Made by a program: the position numbers and the translations under genes. The notes under the pieces were generated by a model, which ran no database searches, was not told the origin of the DNA, and saw nothing but the letters and a program-made list of their open reading frames with translations. Below, in pieces: positions 15,730 to 25,420 of a stretch of 64,000 nt of DNA. The stretch's first letter is position 1; each line of letters starts with the position of its first letter. This stretch comes from Solirubrobacteraceae bacterium (GTDB taxonomy: Bacteria; Actinomycetota; Thermoleophilia; Solirubrobacterales; Solirubrobacteraceae): NCBI GenBank assembly GCA_030447505.1, contig JAUJOT010000002.1, forward strand, positions 372,001 through 436,000. The letters run 5' to 3'.

Positions 15730-17596
15730 TGACGGGCTCGGACTCGATGATGACCCGGCACGGTCGGTCGGCCAGCACCGTCTCGACGGTCTTGCCGAAG
15801 ATCGTCGTTCCCGTGCGCGGCGGCAGCGGTAGGACGATCGCGTGCGCGCGCATCTCGCGCGCCTCCTCGACGATCAGCCGCCCCGTCTGGCCCGGACGCA
15901 CCCGCTCGACGTGCCCGCTGACGCGCTGGCCGCCCTGGATGCGCGCCTGCTCGATCACGGCGCGTGCGGCGAGCTCCTCGTCGGGCAACGCGGCGTCGAT
16001 CGGCGACGCCTGCGGCACCGTGAGCGTCACGAGCACGTGAATGCCGCGGCGCCTGGGGCCTGCGAGCCGGGCGGCCGTCGCGATCGTCTGCGGCGAGTAG
16101 TGGCGCGCGTCGAGCGCGACGAGGATCGACTCGTACTCCGCCTCGGTCAGCGTGACGGGCTGCGGCACGGCGACCTCGTGGGTGGAGACGAGATCGAGGC
16201 CCTGACGGCGGCGGTAGAGGACGTAGCCGAGCATCCCGAGCGCCATCCAGGTGACGCCGGCGGCACCGACCTGAACGTCGAGCACGCTCACGACGGCGAA
16301 TGACAACGCCGTGCCGCTGAGTCCGATGACGGCCAGCGGAGGCAGCTCGTGGCCGCGCAGGCGCAGGCGCCCGGGGCTGCGGTACGGCCGGCGCGCGTCG
16401 GGTGCGATCACCCGCAGGCGGATCAGCGACAGGTGCGCCATCGAGAACGACAGCATCGCGCCGAAGGCGTAGATCTTGCCGAGGAAGTCCGCCTGCCCGG
16501 GTAGCAGCGCCAAGCACGCGAACGCCGAGAAGACGAGGATCCCGATGTACGGCGTGCGGTAACGCGGGTGCAGCCGGCGCATGCCGTCCGGCAGCTGCCG
16601 GTAGATCCCCATCGAGTACGTCAGCCGCGAGACTCCCAGCACGCCGGCGTTCGTCGCCGCGATCAGGATCGTCACGGCGAGCACCCCGACGTAGATCTCG
16701 ACCGGCCCCTGCAGCGAGCCGAGGTCCATCCCCGAGACGACGCCGACGATCGGGTCGTTGGCGAAGCCGTTGTCCTGCGGGCCGACGCCGAGCAGCGTCC
16801 GGCACTCGCCGCCGACGCACTCGACGGGCAGCGCCGACAGCGCGATCAGCGGCAGCGTGAAGTAGATCGCGAAGACGGCGACCATGACGCGGCGGATCGC
16901 CGCCGGGATCGTCGTGTCCTGGTCGCGCGCCTCGCCGGCCATGTTGGAGATCGTCTCGATCCCCGTGTAGGCGACGGTGCCGATCGGGATCGCCAGCAGG
17001 AACTGGCTCAGCGTCGGCGTCTCGCCGAAGAACCCGAGGTTGTCGATCAGCACGTCGGGGCTGAACACGAGGAAGAAGCCGAGCGCGACGATCCCGAGCT
17101 GGCTGAGGAAGTCGATCACCGCCAGCACGAGGTTGACGCTGACCGCGTCCTTGACGCCGCGCACGTTGACGAGCGCCAGCAGGGCCACCGCGGCGACCGC
17201 GAACGCGATGTCGCCGGGCGACTCGTTGAAGCCGTCCCACGTGAACCGCCCCGCGTAGTGGGCGGCGAAGAACGCCGAGATCGCGATCGTGATGATGTAG
17301 TTGAGCATCTGCGCCCAGGCGGTGAAGAACGACAGCAGCTCGTTGAAGGCGCGCCGCGCGAAGAGCGACGAGCCGCCGGCCTCGGGGTACATCGCCGTCG
17401 CCTCGGCGTAGGTCGTGGCCGTGCAGTAGAAGAGCGCCCCCGTGATCACGAAGACGAGCGGCGTCAGGCCCGCCGCGAGCGCGGCGACGAGCCCGAGCGC
17501 GTAGTAGATCGAGGAGCCGACGTTGCCGTAGGCGGTCGAGGAAAGCGCGTTGACCCCAAGAACGCGCTGCAATCCGTGGAGCCGACGCTCTGCCAT
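15722..17596 (-). CDS. APC-superfamily permease with C-terminal Usp-like domain
   Basis: A 624-residue paralogue of the second permease in this operon. The APC core begins 'NALSSTAYGNVGSSIYYALG', with 'YPEAGGSSLFARRAFNELLSF' and 'NMAGEARDQDTTIPAAI' typical of APC family amino-acid or cation symporters. After the last span (about residue 470) comes a Usp-like cytoplasmic domain with 'YESILVALDARHYSPQTI' and 'ADRPCRVIIESE'. It is the first gene of the operon permease - small membrane protein - permease - RCK - RCK. The tail may sense a nucleotide; this is inferred from the Usp fold and the RCK neighbours. Confidence 0.88.
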   Translation of the reverse strand: MAERRLHGLQRVLGVNALSSTAYGNVGSSIYYALGLVAALAAGLTPLVFVITGALFYCTATTYAEATAMYPEAGGSSLFARRAFNELLSFFTAWAQMLNYIITIAISAFFAAHYAGRFTWDGFNESPGDIAFAVAAVALLALVNVRGVKDAVSVNLVLAVIDFLSQLGIVALGFFLVFSPDVLIDNLGFFGETPTLSQFLLAIPIGTVAYTGIETISNMAGEARDQDTTIPAAIRRVMVAVFAIYFTLPLIALSALPVECVGGECRTLLGVGPQDNGFANDPIVGVVSGMDLGSLQGPVEIYVGVLAVTILIAATNAGVLGVSRLTYSMGIYRQLPDGMRRLHPRYRTPYIGILVFSAFACLALLPGQADFLGKIYAFGAMLSFSMAHLSLIRLRVIAPDARRPYRSPGRLRLRGHELPPLAVIGLSGTALSFAVVSVLDVQVGAAGVTWMALGMLGYVLYRRRQGLDLVSTHEVAVPQPVTLTEAEYESILVALDARHYSPQTIATAARLAGPRRRGIHVLVTLTVPQASPIDAALPDEELAARAVIEQARIQGGQRVSGHVERVRPGQTGRLIVEEAREMRAHAIVLPLPPRTGTTIFGKTVETVLADRPCRVIIESEPVNA

Positions 17597-17657
17597 CCGC
17601 GGCGGGAGTCTACGCAGGCGACGGCGCCGCCCCGCGCGCCCCCGAACGGTCGGCGAG

Positions 17658-18197
17658 CTACTGCTCGACGAACTCCAGCAGCGCCTCGAGCGTGACGTCC
17701 CAGCCGAGCGTGTCGCCGCCGCCGGGCAGCTCCTCCTGCCAGTCGAGGCCGAAGTCGCGGCGGTCGACGGTCGCCGCCAGCTCGATCCCGACGCGGTTCT
17801 CGGGACTCAGCAGGCCCGGCCCCGGCAGGCCGATCCTGCCGCTCGCCGCGACCGTCTGCGTCTGGCCGTGGATCGACAGCTCGCCCGTCGCCGCGAGCGT
17901 CCGGCCGGCGTCGCCGTCGATCTCCGACACGACCCAGCGCACCTCGGGAAACCGCGCGGCGTCGAGGAACTCGGCGGACAGCATGCGCTCCCGGATGACC
18001 GGGTTGTTGAGGTCAAGCGACGCGACCGGCACGCTCGCGACGAGCGTCCCCGCGGCGACGTCGAGCGTCGCGTCGATCTCCCGGAACCCCGCGCGGTAGT
18101 CGCGCGCCCCCAGGTGCCGCACGTTGAAGGTGACCGACGAGAACGGCGGATCGGCGCGCCAGATCCCACCGCCGAGATGATCGCAGAGGAAGGTCAC
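17658..18197 (-). CDS. YceI family protein
   Basis: A 179-residue YceI-like lipocalin-fold protein, a family that binds isoprenoid-type lipids. Typical segments are 'FSSVTFNVRHLG', 'IDATLDVAAG', 'VASLDLNN', 'MLSAEFLDAARFPEV' and 'TGELSIHGQTQTV'. No signal peptide is present, unlike E. coli YceI, so this is probably the cytoplasmic actinobacterial form. It stands alone between the permease operon and the pyrophosphatase. Confidence 0.9.
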   Translation of the reverse strand: MTFLCDHLGGGIWRADPPFSSVTFNVRHLGARDYRAGFREIDATLDVAAGTLVASVPVASLDLNNPVIRERMLSAEFLDAARFPEVRWVVSEIDGDAGRTLAATGELSIHGQTQTVAASGRIGLPGPGLLSPENRVGIELAATVDRRDFGLDWQEELPGGGDTLGWDVTLEALLEFVEQ

Positions 18198-18353
18198 AGC
18201 GGGGACTGTAGACGCGCGCCCCGGCCAACGCCGTGGCGTAGTCAGCTGAGCGAGCCATCGTCGTGGCTGAGCGCGACGGCGGGCTGGGCACAGTGCGCCA
18301 GCACGGGCCCTGCCCGTCGGTGCGCTCAGGCGCGACGAGGGCCGCTCAGATGA

Positions 18354-20432
18354 CTACGCCACCAGGGGGATGATCAGAATCGCCACGATGTTCGCGACCT
18401 TGATCATCGGGTTGATCGCCGGGCCCGAGGTGTCCTTGTACGGATCGCCGACCGTGTCGCCCGTGATCGAGGCCTCGTGCGCGAGCGTGCCCTTGCCGCC
18501 GAAGGCGCCCTCCTCGATGAGCTTCTTGGCGTTGTCCCACGCGCCGCCGCCGGCGGTCATCGAGACCGCGACGAAGAGGCCGACGACGATGACGCCGATC
18601 AGCAGGCCGCCGAGCGCCTGCACGCTGAGCAGCCCGACGATCAGGGTGAAGACGATCGGGATCAGCGATGGGATGATCATCTCGCGCTGCGCGGTCTTCG
18701 TGACGATGTCGACGCAGCGCGCGTAGTCGGGCTTCTCGCTGTAGTCCATGATCCCGGGCTTCTCCCTGAACTGGCGTCGGACCTCCTCCACGACGGCGCC
18801 GCCGGCGCGACCGACGGCCTCCATCGAGAGGGCAGCGAAGAGGTAGACCATCATGCCGCCGACGAGCAGGCCGATCAGGACCTCGGGCGAGTTGATCAGG
18901 AACGAGGTCTCCTCGGCGCCGTTCGCGACGAGCTCCTCGTTGAGCTCGATCTGGAACGCCGCGAAGAGCACGAGTGCGGCGAGCACCGCCGAGCCGATCG
19001 CGTAGCCCTTCGTCACGGCCTTGGTGGTGTTGCCGACGGCGTCGAGCGGGTCCGTCACGTTGCGGACGTCCTCGGGCATGTCCGCCATCTCGGCGATCCC
19101 GCCGGCGTTGTCGGTGATCGGCCCGAACGCGTCGAGCGCGACGATCAGCCCGGCGAGGCCGAGCTGCGCCACGACGGCGACGCCGATCCCGTAGATCCCG
19201 GCTAGCTCGTTGGCCGAGTAGACGGCGAGCGCGAGAACGATTGCCGGCAGCGCCGTCGCCTGCATGCCCTGCGCGAGTCCGGAGATGATGTTCGTGGCGT
19301 GCCCGGTCTGCGAGGCGGATGCCGTCTTCTTGACGGGGCCGAAGCGCGTCGAGGTGTAGAAGTCGGTGATCACGAACAGCAGCGCGGTGACCGCTAGGCC
19401 GATCAGCGAGCAGAGGTAGAGCTCGCCGACGGTCGGGATCGAGATGTTGACGTCGGCGGTACGAGTCGCCAGCCCCTCCATGAGCCACTTCGTGACGGGG
19501 TAGAAGGCAATCGCGGCGATGATGCCGGAGAGGATGAGGCCCTGGTAGAGCGCCCGCTCGACATTGCCGGCGGCTGACTTGACGGCGAACGTGCCGATGA
19601 TCGAGGCGATGATCGCCACGCCACCGAGCACGAGCGGGTAGAGCGCCAGCTGCGTGGCGTTCTCGCCGGCGAACGTCAGGACGCCGAGCAGCATGACCGC
19701 GACGACCGTGACCGCGTACGTCTCGAAGAGGTCGGCGGCCATGCCGGCGCAGTCGCCGACGTTGTCGCCGACGTTGTCGGCGATCACGGCGGGGTTGCGC
19801 GGGTCGTCCTCGGGGATGCCCGCCTCGACCTTGCCGACGAGGTCGGCGCCGACGTCGGCGCCCTTCGTGAAGATGCCGCCGCCCAGGCGCGCGAAGACGG
19901 AGATCAGCGAGCCGCCGAAGCCCAGGCCGATGAGCGCGTCGATGGCCTCCTTCTGGGACTGGTCGAAGAACGCCGTCAGCAGGCCGTAGTAGCCGGCGAC
20001 GCCGAGCAGCGCCAGGCCGACGACGAGCATGCCGGTGATCGCCCCGCCGCGGAACGCGGTGTCGAGGCCGGGCGATACGCCGCCGCGCGCGGCCTCGGCG
20101 ACGCGCGAGTTCGCGCGGACGGAGACGTTCATGCCGATGAAGCCGGCGGCGGCCGACAGCAGGCCGCCGAGCGCGAAGCCGATCGCGACCGAGATCGACT
20201 GCAGCGGGATCAGCACGACGAACAGGACGACGCCGACCGCGGCGATCGTCGTGTACTGGCGGCGCAGATAAGCCGAGGCGCCTTCCTGGACGGCCTTCGA
20301 GATCTCCACCATGCGCTCGTTGCCGGGCGACAGCGCCAGCAGCGAGCGCGTCGTCAGCGCCCCGTAGAGGACTGCCAGGCCGGCGCACAGCAACGCGACG
20401 ACGACACCATGTTCCAGCAGGAAATCACTCAA
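18354..20432 (-). CDS. hppA: Proton-pumping membrane pyrophosphatase, K+-independent type
   Basis: A 692-residue membrane-bound PPase that couples PPi hydrolysis to H+ export; about 16 membrane helices. The substrate site is seen in '[11 protein letters not shown]' and '[21 protein letters not shown]', and a third motif near the C-terminus is '[17 protein letters not shown]'. The sequence '[16 protein letters not shown]' has Lys at the position that is Ala in K+-dependent enzymes, so it should not need K+ (family rule). The start is a TTG with GGAGG 9 bases upstream. A TTGACG and some AT-rich stretches occur in the upstream 140 bases, but no well-spaced promoter is evident. Confidence 0.95.
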   Translation of the reverse strand: MSDFLLEHGVVVALLCAGLAVLYGALTTRSLLALSPGNERMVEISKAVQEGASAYLRRQYTTIAAVGVVLFVVLIPLQSISVAIGFALGGLLSAAAGFIGMNVSVRANSRVAEAARGGVSPGLDTAFRGGAITGMLVVGLALLGVAGYYGLLTAFFDQSQKEAIDALIGLGFGGSLISVFARLGGGIFTKGADVGADLVGKVEAGIPEDDPRNPAVIADNVGDNVGDCAGMAADLFETYAVTVVAVMLLGVLTFAGENATQLALYPLVLGGVAIIASIIGTFAVKSAAGNVERALYQGLILSGIIAAIAFYPVTKWLMEGLATRTADVNISIPTVGELYLCSLIGLAVTALLFVITDFYTSTRFGPVKKTASASQTGHATNIISGLAQGMQATALPAIVLALAVYSANELAGIYGIGVAVVAQLGLAGLIVALDAFGPITDNAGGIAEMADMPEDVRNVTDPLDAVGNTTKAVTKGYAIGSAVLAALVLFAAFQIELNEELVANGAEETSFLINSPEVLIGLLVGGMMVYLFAALSMEAVGRAGGAVVEEVRRQFREKPGIMDYSEKPDYARCVDIVTKTAQREMIIPSLIPIVFTLIVGLLSVQALGGLLIGVIVVGLFVAVSMTAGGGAWDNAKKLIEEGAFGGKGTLAHEASITGDTVGDPYKDTSGPAINPMIKVANIVAILIIPLVA

Positions 20433-20576
20433 GGGAAACGGCCTCCGTACAAGGTCTTTTATGCCAAGGATCCAGCCCCACCTGCAGGGCAGGCGTCAAC
20501 AGCCCCGACCGCGAGAAAACGCGCGCCGATACTAACTGCCGGGCTGGACCACACGCCGCCAGCCCGATACCGATGG

Positions 20577-20999
20577 TTACTGACCGGGCACCCAGAGTCG
20601 TCCGCTGGACCCAGCCGGCCCACGCTGGTCGCTCTTCTCGGGCGGTTGCTCGTCGCCTCCGCCAGCGCGCGGCGGCGGTGTCGCCCCCGAGCGGGCGTAT
20701 GCGAGCTGCAGCTGCGAGAGCGCGTCGCGCACCTGCTTGGCGTCCGGGCCGAGCATCGGCTCGACGAGCGGCAGCAGCGCCTGCGTGCCGTCGATCGCCT
20801 GGCGCACCTGCTCGAAGTCCGGCTCCTCGTCGCCGCCGGTCAGCCCGGCCTTGCGCGCGGCCAGGTTCAGCAGCGAGACGACGGTCTGGATCAGGATGTC
20901 CTCGACGCGGATGCGCGCGAGCTCAGCCTCGTAGGCGGCGCGCAGCTCCTCCTCGGTCAGTCCTTCGAGATCGGCTTCGCCGCCGGGATCGGTGCTCAT
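20577..20999 (-). CDS. DUF1844-like protein
   Basis: About 140 residues from the ATG before 'STDPGGEADLEGLTEEELRAA'. The central helices 'DILIQTVVSLLNLAARKAGL' and 'QVRQAIDGTQALLPLVEPMLG' followed by 'VRDALSQLQLAYAR' resemble DUF1844 proteins, whose function is unknown. The last 35 residues are Pro/Gly-rich and disordered. It is on the same strand as, and 55 bases after, the YbdK-like ligase gene. An earlier start at 21014 is possible. Confidence 0.65.
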   Translation of the reverse strand: MSTDPGGEADLEGLTEEELRAAYEAELARIRVEDILIQTVVSLLNLAARKAGLTGGDEEPDFEQVRQAIDGTQALLPLVEPMLGPDAKQVRDALSQLQLAYARSGATPPPRAGGGDEQPPEKSDQRGPAGSSGRLWVPGQ

Positions 21000-21054
21000 C
21001 GCGAGCACCGGCATCGCGGGCCGACGGCAACTCCGGGCGGGCTGTCAGGCGCTG

Positions 21055-22203
21055 TCATGCGGGAACCTCCTGTGCGTAGCTGATCATGGTCTCGCGCACG
21101 GTGTCAGCGTAGACCTCGCGCAGATCGCCGGTCGCAAGCAGCGCCGTGCGCTGACGCTGCGCGCCCGTCTGCCCCTCGAGCGCGACGTCGATCCGTGCCT
21201 CCTCGCGAACCGGGGCCGTCCACTCCCACAGCGCCTCGACCGCCGCGCGCGTCGGGATCTCGACGCCGCGCGCCAGGTCGATCATGTTGCCGTCCATGCC
21301 GTAGCGGATCGCGCGCCACATGTTCTCCTCGAGCAGCCGGTGCGGCAGATGCTCGATCGCCACGCCCTCGTCGATCTCGCGCAGCGCTTGGCCGACGCAC
21401 GCGACGACGAGTGCCGCCAGCCCCTCCGACTCGGCCGCCGTGATCTGCGCGTCGCAGACACGGACCTCGACGGTTCCGAACGACGCGTGCGGCCGGATCG
21501 ACCACCAGACCTGCGTGTACTCGACGATCGAGCCCGTCGCGATCAGCAGCTCGAGGTAGTCGCGAAACGAGCGCCAGGCGCCGAACGCGTCGGGTACGCC
21601 GCAGCGCGGAAAGGACTTCGTGAACGTCTGGCTGCGCACGGAGTGCAGCAGCGTGTCCTTGCCCTCGAGAAACGGTGAGCTCGCGCTGACGGCGAGCAGC
21701 AGCGGCAGCACGGGCCGCAGGCGGTCGCACACCTGTACGGCGCGGTCGGCGTCGCGCACGCCGACGTGGACGTGCAGCGAGAACGTGTTGTTGCGCCGCG
21801 CGACGTAGCCGAGCCCCGCGACGACGCGCCGGTAGTGCTCGGTGTCGATGTTGCGCTGGTCGCGATAGTCGGCCCACGGGTGGGTGCCCGTCGAGCCCAG
21901 CGCGACGCCCTGCTCGGCGGCGAGCGCGAACAGCCGCCGGCGCCGGTCGCGCTGCAGGGCGATCGCGTCGTGCAGGTCCTCGCCGCGGCCCGAGACGATC
22001 TCGATCTCGGAAGAGATGAGCTCGCCGGTGATCCCCTCGAACAGCACCGTGTCGCGCTCGGCCGCGCTGTCGCGCAGCTCCTCGAAGCGCGGCGCGAGGT
22101 CGAGCGTCTGTGGGTCGAGCACCGCGAACTCCTCCTCCAGTCCAACCGTGAGGTCCGTCGACGAGGCGAAGATCTCCTCCGTCTTGTCGAGGTCGATGGG
22201 CAT
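21055..22203 (-). CDS. YbdK-type carboxylate-amine ligase (glutamate-cysteine ligase family 2)
   Basis: A 382-residue GCS2-family ligase that joins a carboxylate to an amine at the cost of ATP. Diagnostic segments are 'TVGLEEEFAVLDP' near the N-terminus, 'ELISSEIEIVSG', 'GTHPWADYRDQR', 'NNTFSLHVHVGV' and 'ASFGTVEVRVCD'. Relatives include E. coli YbdK with weak gamma-glutamylcysteine synthetase activity. In actinobacteria lacking glutathione the real substrate may differ. It begins 24 bases downstream of rex and could belong to that operon. Confidence 0.88.
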   Translation of the reverse strand: MPIDLDKTEEIFASSTDLTVGLEEEFAVLDPQTLDLAPRFEELRDSAAERDTVLFEGITGELISSEIEIVSGRGEDLHDAIALQRDRRRRLFALAAEQGVALGSTGTHPWADYRDQRNIDTEHYRRVVAGLGYVARRNNTFSLHVHVGVRDADRAVQVCDRLRPVLPLLLAVSASSPFLEGKDTLLHSVRSQTFTKSFPRCGVPDAFGAWRSFRDYLELLIATGSIVEYTQVWWSIRPHASFGTVEVRVCDAQITAAESEGLAALVVACVGQALREIDEGVAIEHLPHRLLEENMWRAIRYGMDGNMIDLARGVEIPTRAAVEALWEWTAPVREEARIDVALEGQTGAQRQRTALLATGDLREVYADTVRETMISYAQEVPA

Positions 22204-22227
22204 GGTCTGGCGGGCGGCGCGGACGTT

Positions 22228-22914
22228 CTACGTCAGGTAGAAGTACAGCGCGTAGAGCAGATCGACCGCCGGCGAGGACGTGTGGACGGTCACCTCCGGC
22301 GGCACCTGCAGCAGTGCCTCGGAGTAGTTGAAGATGATCTTCACGCCGGCTTCGACGAGGTCGTCGGCGATCGACTGCGCGGCGGCGGTCGGGACGGCCA
22401 GGACGCCGACGACGATGTCCTCATCCTCCACGACGGCGCGCAGCTCCGACGCGTGGCGCACCTTCGTCGGCCCGACGGTCTGGCCGATCTTGCGCCTGTC
22501 GGTGTCGAAGATCGCGACGACGCGGAAGCCGTGGTCGGCGAAGATGTCCGACGAGGCGATCGCCTGGCCGAGGTGGCCGGCGCCGAAGAGGGCGATGTTG
22601 TGCTGGCCGGAGGTGCGCAGGATCTTGCGGATCTGCGAGACGAGCGCGTCGACGTTGTAGCCGACGCCGCGCTTGCCGAATTTTCCGAAGCCCGAGAAGT
22701 CGCGCCGGATCTGCGTCGGGTTGACGTGCGTGTAGTCGCTCAGCTCGCGCGAGGAGATCGTCTCCTTGCCCATCTTCTTGGCCTGCGTGAGCACCTGCAG
22801 GTAGCGCGACAGCCGCGCCGCGACGCCGAGCGAGAGGCGCTCGCCGCTGCTGATCGAACCATCACGCGACGCAGACGGATCAACCGCCGTGGGAACGCGC
22901 TCGCCGGTCGTCAT
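22228..22914 (-). CDS. rex: Redox-sensing transcriptional repressor Rex
   Basis: A 228-residue NADH/NAD+-sensing repressor of respiratory and fermentative genes. The winged-helix domain contains 'ISSRELSDYTHVNPTQIRRD' and 'GFGKFGKRGVGYNV', followed by a Rossmann domain with 'NIALFGAGHLGQAI' and the C-terminal swapped helix ending 'YALYFYL'. The first 30 residues are a variable extension. The ATG overlaps the stop of the glutaredoxin-like gene by 4 bases (ATGA). No convincing Rex operator (TTGTGA-type palindrome) was spotted in the window. Confidence 0.95.
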   Translation of the reverse strand: MTTGERVPTAVDPSASRDGSISSGERLSLGVAARLSRYLQVLTQAKKMGKETISSRELSDYTHVNPTQIRRDFSGFGKFGKRGVGYNVDALVSQIRKILRTSGQHNIALFGAGHLGQAIASSDIFADHGFRVVAIFDTDRRKIGQTVGPTKVRHASELRAVVEDEDIVVGVLAVPTAAAQSIADDLVEAGVKIIFNYSEALLQVPPEVTVHTSSPAVDLLYALYFYLT

Positions 22915-23144
22915 CGACGGCCCACTTTATCCAGAAGGCCGCGCAGCGCGGCTTCGTCGACGAACAGCTCGAAGCACTCCTCGCCGTTCAATGTCACCAC
23001 GGGGATGCGCTCCAGATATGCGGCGTGCAGCCCGTCGTCTGTGGTGATGTCGATCTCCTCAAACGGAGTGCCGACGCGTTCGATCACGGCGCGCGCGTCA
23101 TCGCAAAGGTGACAGCCGGGCTTCCCGTAGATGACGATCTTCAC
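22911..23144 (-). CDS. Glutaredoxin-like protein
   Basis: A 77-residue thioredoxin-fold protein with redox motif 'CHLC' in 'YGKPGCHLCDDA', cis-Pro in 'ERIPVVTL' and 'FELFVDEAALRGLL' at the end, as in small glutaredoxin-family proteins (DUF836/NrdH-like). The GTG start overlaps the tsaD stop (GTGA) and the stop overlaps the rex start. The pairing with Rex suggests a shared redox theme. The electron donor is unknown. Confidence 0.85.
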   Translation of the reverse strand: MKIVIYGKPGCHLCDDARAVIERVGTPFEEIDITTDDGLHAAYLERIPVVTLNGEECFELFVDEAALRGLLDKVGRR

Positions 23145-24148
23145 GCGAGCGCACGCTCGCCCGATGCGTAGGCGTCGAGCGCGAGGTAGGCGGGAAACGA
23201 CTGCGGGCGTACGTAGCGCGCGGCGGAGGCGATCATCGCGGCGTTGTCGGTGCACAGCTCGCGCGGCGGGATGCCGAGCGTCACGCCGAGCCGCCGCAGG
23301 CGAGCGCGCAGCGCACCGTTGGCGGCGACGCCGCCGCCGATCGCCAGGCGCTCGACGCCGGTCTGCTCGAGCGCCTGCTCGCAGCGCAGCGCGAGCGCCT
23401 CGACGATCGCGTGCTGATAGCTCGCGGCGAGATCGGCGGCCTGCTCGCGCGCCGCGTCGTCACCGAGGTCGCGCACGCGGTACAGCAGCGCCGTCTTCAC
23501 GCCGGCAAAGGAGAAGTCCAGGCCGACGAGACCGCGTGCGACCGGAAACGCGAACGCCTGCGGATCGCCGTCGCGCGCAAGTCGCTCGAGCGCCGGCCCG
23601 CCGGGGAACGGCAGCCCGAGCAGCCGGGCGCCCTTGTCGAATGCCTCCCCCGCCGCGTCGTCGAGGGTGCGTCCGAGGACGCTGAAGCCGTCGTGGTCCT
23701 CGACGCCTGCGAGCAGCGTGTGCCCGCCGCTCGCGAGCAGGCAGACGAACGGCGGCTCGATGATCGGCTCGCCGCCGTCGACGCGCAGGAAGTTCGCCGC
23801 GACGTGGCCCTGCAGGTGATCGACGGGCGCCAGCGGCAGGCCGCGTGCCGCTGCGATCGCCTTCGCGCTCGCGACGCCGACGAGCAGCGCCCCGACGAGC
23901 CCCGGGCCCTGCGTCACGGCGACGAGCCCGACCTCGTCGAGCGTCGCGCCGGCCCGCCGCAGCGCGTCGTCGACGGCCGCGTTCACGAGCTCGAGATGGT
24001 GGCGCGAGGCGATCTCCGGCACGACGCCGCCGTAGGCGTCGTGAATGCCCTGCGACGAGATGACGTTCGAGCGCAGCGTCCCGTCGGCGGTGATGACCGC
24101 GGCGCAGGTGTCGTCGCAGCTCGTCTCGAGCGCGAGGATGAGCGTCAT
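23141..24148 (-). CDS. tsaD: tRNA threonylcarbamoyladenosine transferase subunit TsaD
   Basis: A 335-residue ASKHA-fold enzyme that transfers the threonylcarbamoyl group to A37 of ANN-decoding tRNAs, working with TsaB and TsaE. 'LALETSCDDT' at the start, the metal ligands His111 and His115 ('DHLQGHVAAN'), 'LLASGGHT', 'DDAAGEAFDKGAR' and the late Asp in 'CTDNAAMIA' are all present. Length is normal. The gene lies 67 bases after rimI in the tsaE-tsaB-rimI-tsaD order. Confidence 0.96.
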   Translation of the reverse strand: MTLILALETSCDDTCAAVITADGTLRSNVISSQGIHDAYGGVVPEIASRHHLELVNAAVDDALRRAGATLDEVGLVAVTQGPGLVGALLVGVASAKAIAAARGLPLAPVDHLQGHVAANFLRVDGGEPIIEPPFVCLLASGGHTLLAGVEDHDGFSVLGRTLDDAAGEAFDKGARLLGLPFPGGPALERLARDGDPQAFAFPVARGLVGLDFSFAGVKTALLYRVRDLGDDAAREQAADLAASYQHAIVEALALRCEQALEQTGVERLAIGGGVAANGALRARLRRLGVTLGIPPRELCTDNAAMIASAARYVRPQSFPAYLALDAYASGERALA

Positions 24149-24215
24149 GCCGGTGAGCGGTCGGTCGCGTGGCGAGCGGCCGGAACCGGTGGTCGGCCGC
24201 CGGTTGCGGAGCTGG

Positions 24216-24713
24216 TCACGGGACCGGCCGCGCGGCGTTGGGCACGTCCTCGAACCGGCCCTCGCGCGTCGACTGCGTGCGCCACATCACGACCGCGTCC
24301 TCGCCGTTGTCCTGGTAGTAGCGCCGGCGCCGGCCGGCAGCACGGAAGCCGAAGCGCTCGTAGAGCTCGATCGCGCCGCTGTTGGACTCGCGCACCTCGA
24401 GCGTGAAGCGTGCGCCGCGGCCGTCGATCCGGCGCAGCAGGTCACCGAGCATCTCGGTCGCGATACCGCGGCGCCGGCAGGCGGGGTCGACCGCCACGTT
24501 CATGATGTGCCAGACGGTGTCGTAGCGCGAGCAGATCAGGTAGCCCAGCATCTGGCCGCCGCGCAGCGCGGTCAGGCACACGCCGGCCGGCTTGGACAGC
24601 TCGAGCACGAACATCGCGAGCGACCACGGCGTCGGGAACGCGCGCCGCTCGATCGCGATGACCTGCGGCAGGTCGGCGTAGGTCAGCCGGCGGATCTCGA
24701 GTCCATCGATCAC
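24216..24713 (-). CDS. rimI: Ribosomal protein S18-alanine N-acetyltransferase (RimI-like)
   Basis: A 165-residue GNAT acetyltransferase. The acetyl-CoA loop is 'ACRRRGIATEML', followed by 'FTLEVRESNSGAIELYERFGFRAAGRRRRYY', the RimI-type C-terminal signature. The GTG start overlaps the tsaB stop (GTGA). In bacteria this gene commonly sits in the tsa cluster, as here. The substrate in E. coli is the N-terminus of S18; actinobacterial versions can be broader. Confidence 0.9.
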   Translation of the reverse strand: MIDGLEIRRLTYADLPQVIAIERRAFPTPWSLAMFVLELSKPAGVCLTALRGGQMLGYLICSRYDTVWHIMNVAVDPACRRRGIATEMLGDLLRRIDGRGARFTLEVRESNSGAIELYERFGFRAAGRRRRYYQDNGEDAVVMWRTQSTREGRFEDVPNAARPVP

Positions 24714-25420
24714 GCGGTGGGCTTCTTGCGGGAGGAGGGGGGCACGGCGTCGGGGGGGCGCAGATAGTCGGGGACGACCAGGTCGCGCGCCGTCCCCTCC
24801 GGCGTCTGCAGCGCGAGCCGGCAGACCGCCCGGGCGCTGACGCCGTGCCGCTCGGATCCGTCGCTGGCGACGGAGCAGCCGACGCGTTCCAGGTCCTCGC
24901 GAAATCGTAGCGCGCCGTCGCCGACCGCCAGCCACGCTCCGCCCTCGTCGGCGACGAGCTGCGCGAGCTGCGCGGGCGCCAGCGCGGCCTGGTCCAGCAC
25001 CGGCTCGCCGTCGCGCCAGCCGGCGGCGAACGCCTCGCCGCGGCGCGCGTCGATGACCGCGAGCACGCCGGTGCCCTGCGGCGCGCCGGGCTCGGCCGCG
25101 GCGGCCAGCGCGCGCAGCGTCGACACGCCGACGAGCTCGGCCCCCGTCGACTGCCCGAGCGCGCGGGCCGTCGCGACGCCGATTCGCAGCCCCGTGAACG
25201 TGCCCGGGCCGACGCCGACGCCAATCCGCTCGACATCGCCGAACTGCAGCTCCGCGTCGGTGAGCAGCTCGGCCGCCAGCGCGAGCAGTTGCGCTGCGTG
25301 CCCGGGACGCTCGCCCGGCGCCGGCTCGTGGCGGCGCTCGGCCGCCTGCGCGGGTCGCGCCTCGTCGAGCAGCGCGACCGCGGTCGCGGGCGTCGCCGTG
25401 TCGAAGCCGAGGACGATCAC
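24710..25420 (-). CDS. tsaB: tRNA threonylcarbamoyladenosine biosynthesis protein TsaB
   Basis: A 236-residue ASKHA-fold partner that supports TsaD. It begins with 'VLGFDTATPATAVALL', carries the family motif 'GVGVGPGTFTGLRIGVATARAL' and 'VIDARRGEAFAA'. The GTG start overlaps the tsaE stop (GTGA). The C-terminal third is variable, as usual. Confidence 0.93.
   Translation of the reverse strand: MIVLGFDTATPATAVALLDEARPAQAAERRHEPAPGERPGHAAQLLALAAELLTDAELQFGDVERIGVGVGPGTFTGLRIGVATARALGQSTGAELVGVSTLRALAAAAEPGAPQGTGVLAVIDARRGEAFAAGWRDGEPVLDQAALAPAQLAQLVADEGGAWLAVGDGALRFREDLERVGCSVASDGSERHGVSARAVCRLALQTPEGTARDLVVPDYLRPPDAVPPSSRKKPTA

Noticed and set aside
13558-15732. Long plus-strand frame opposite the second permease
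   Set aside because: Antisense shadow of a membrane protein gene; Arg/His/Asp-rich and without domains.
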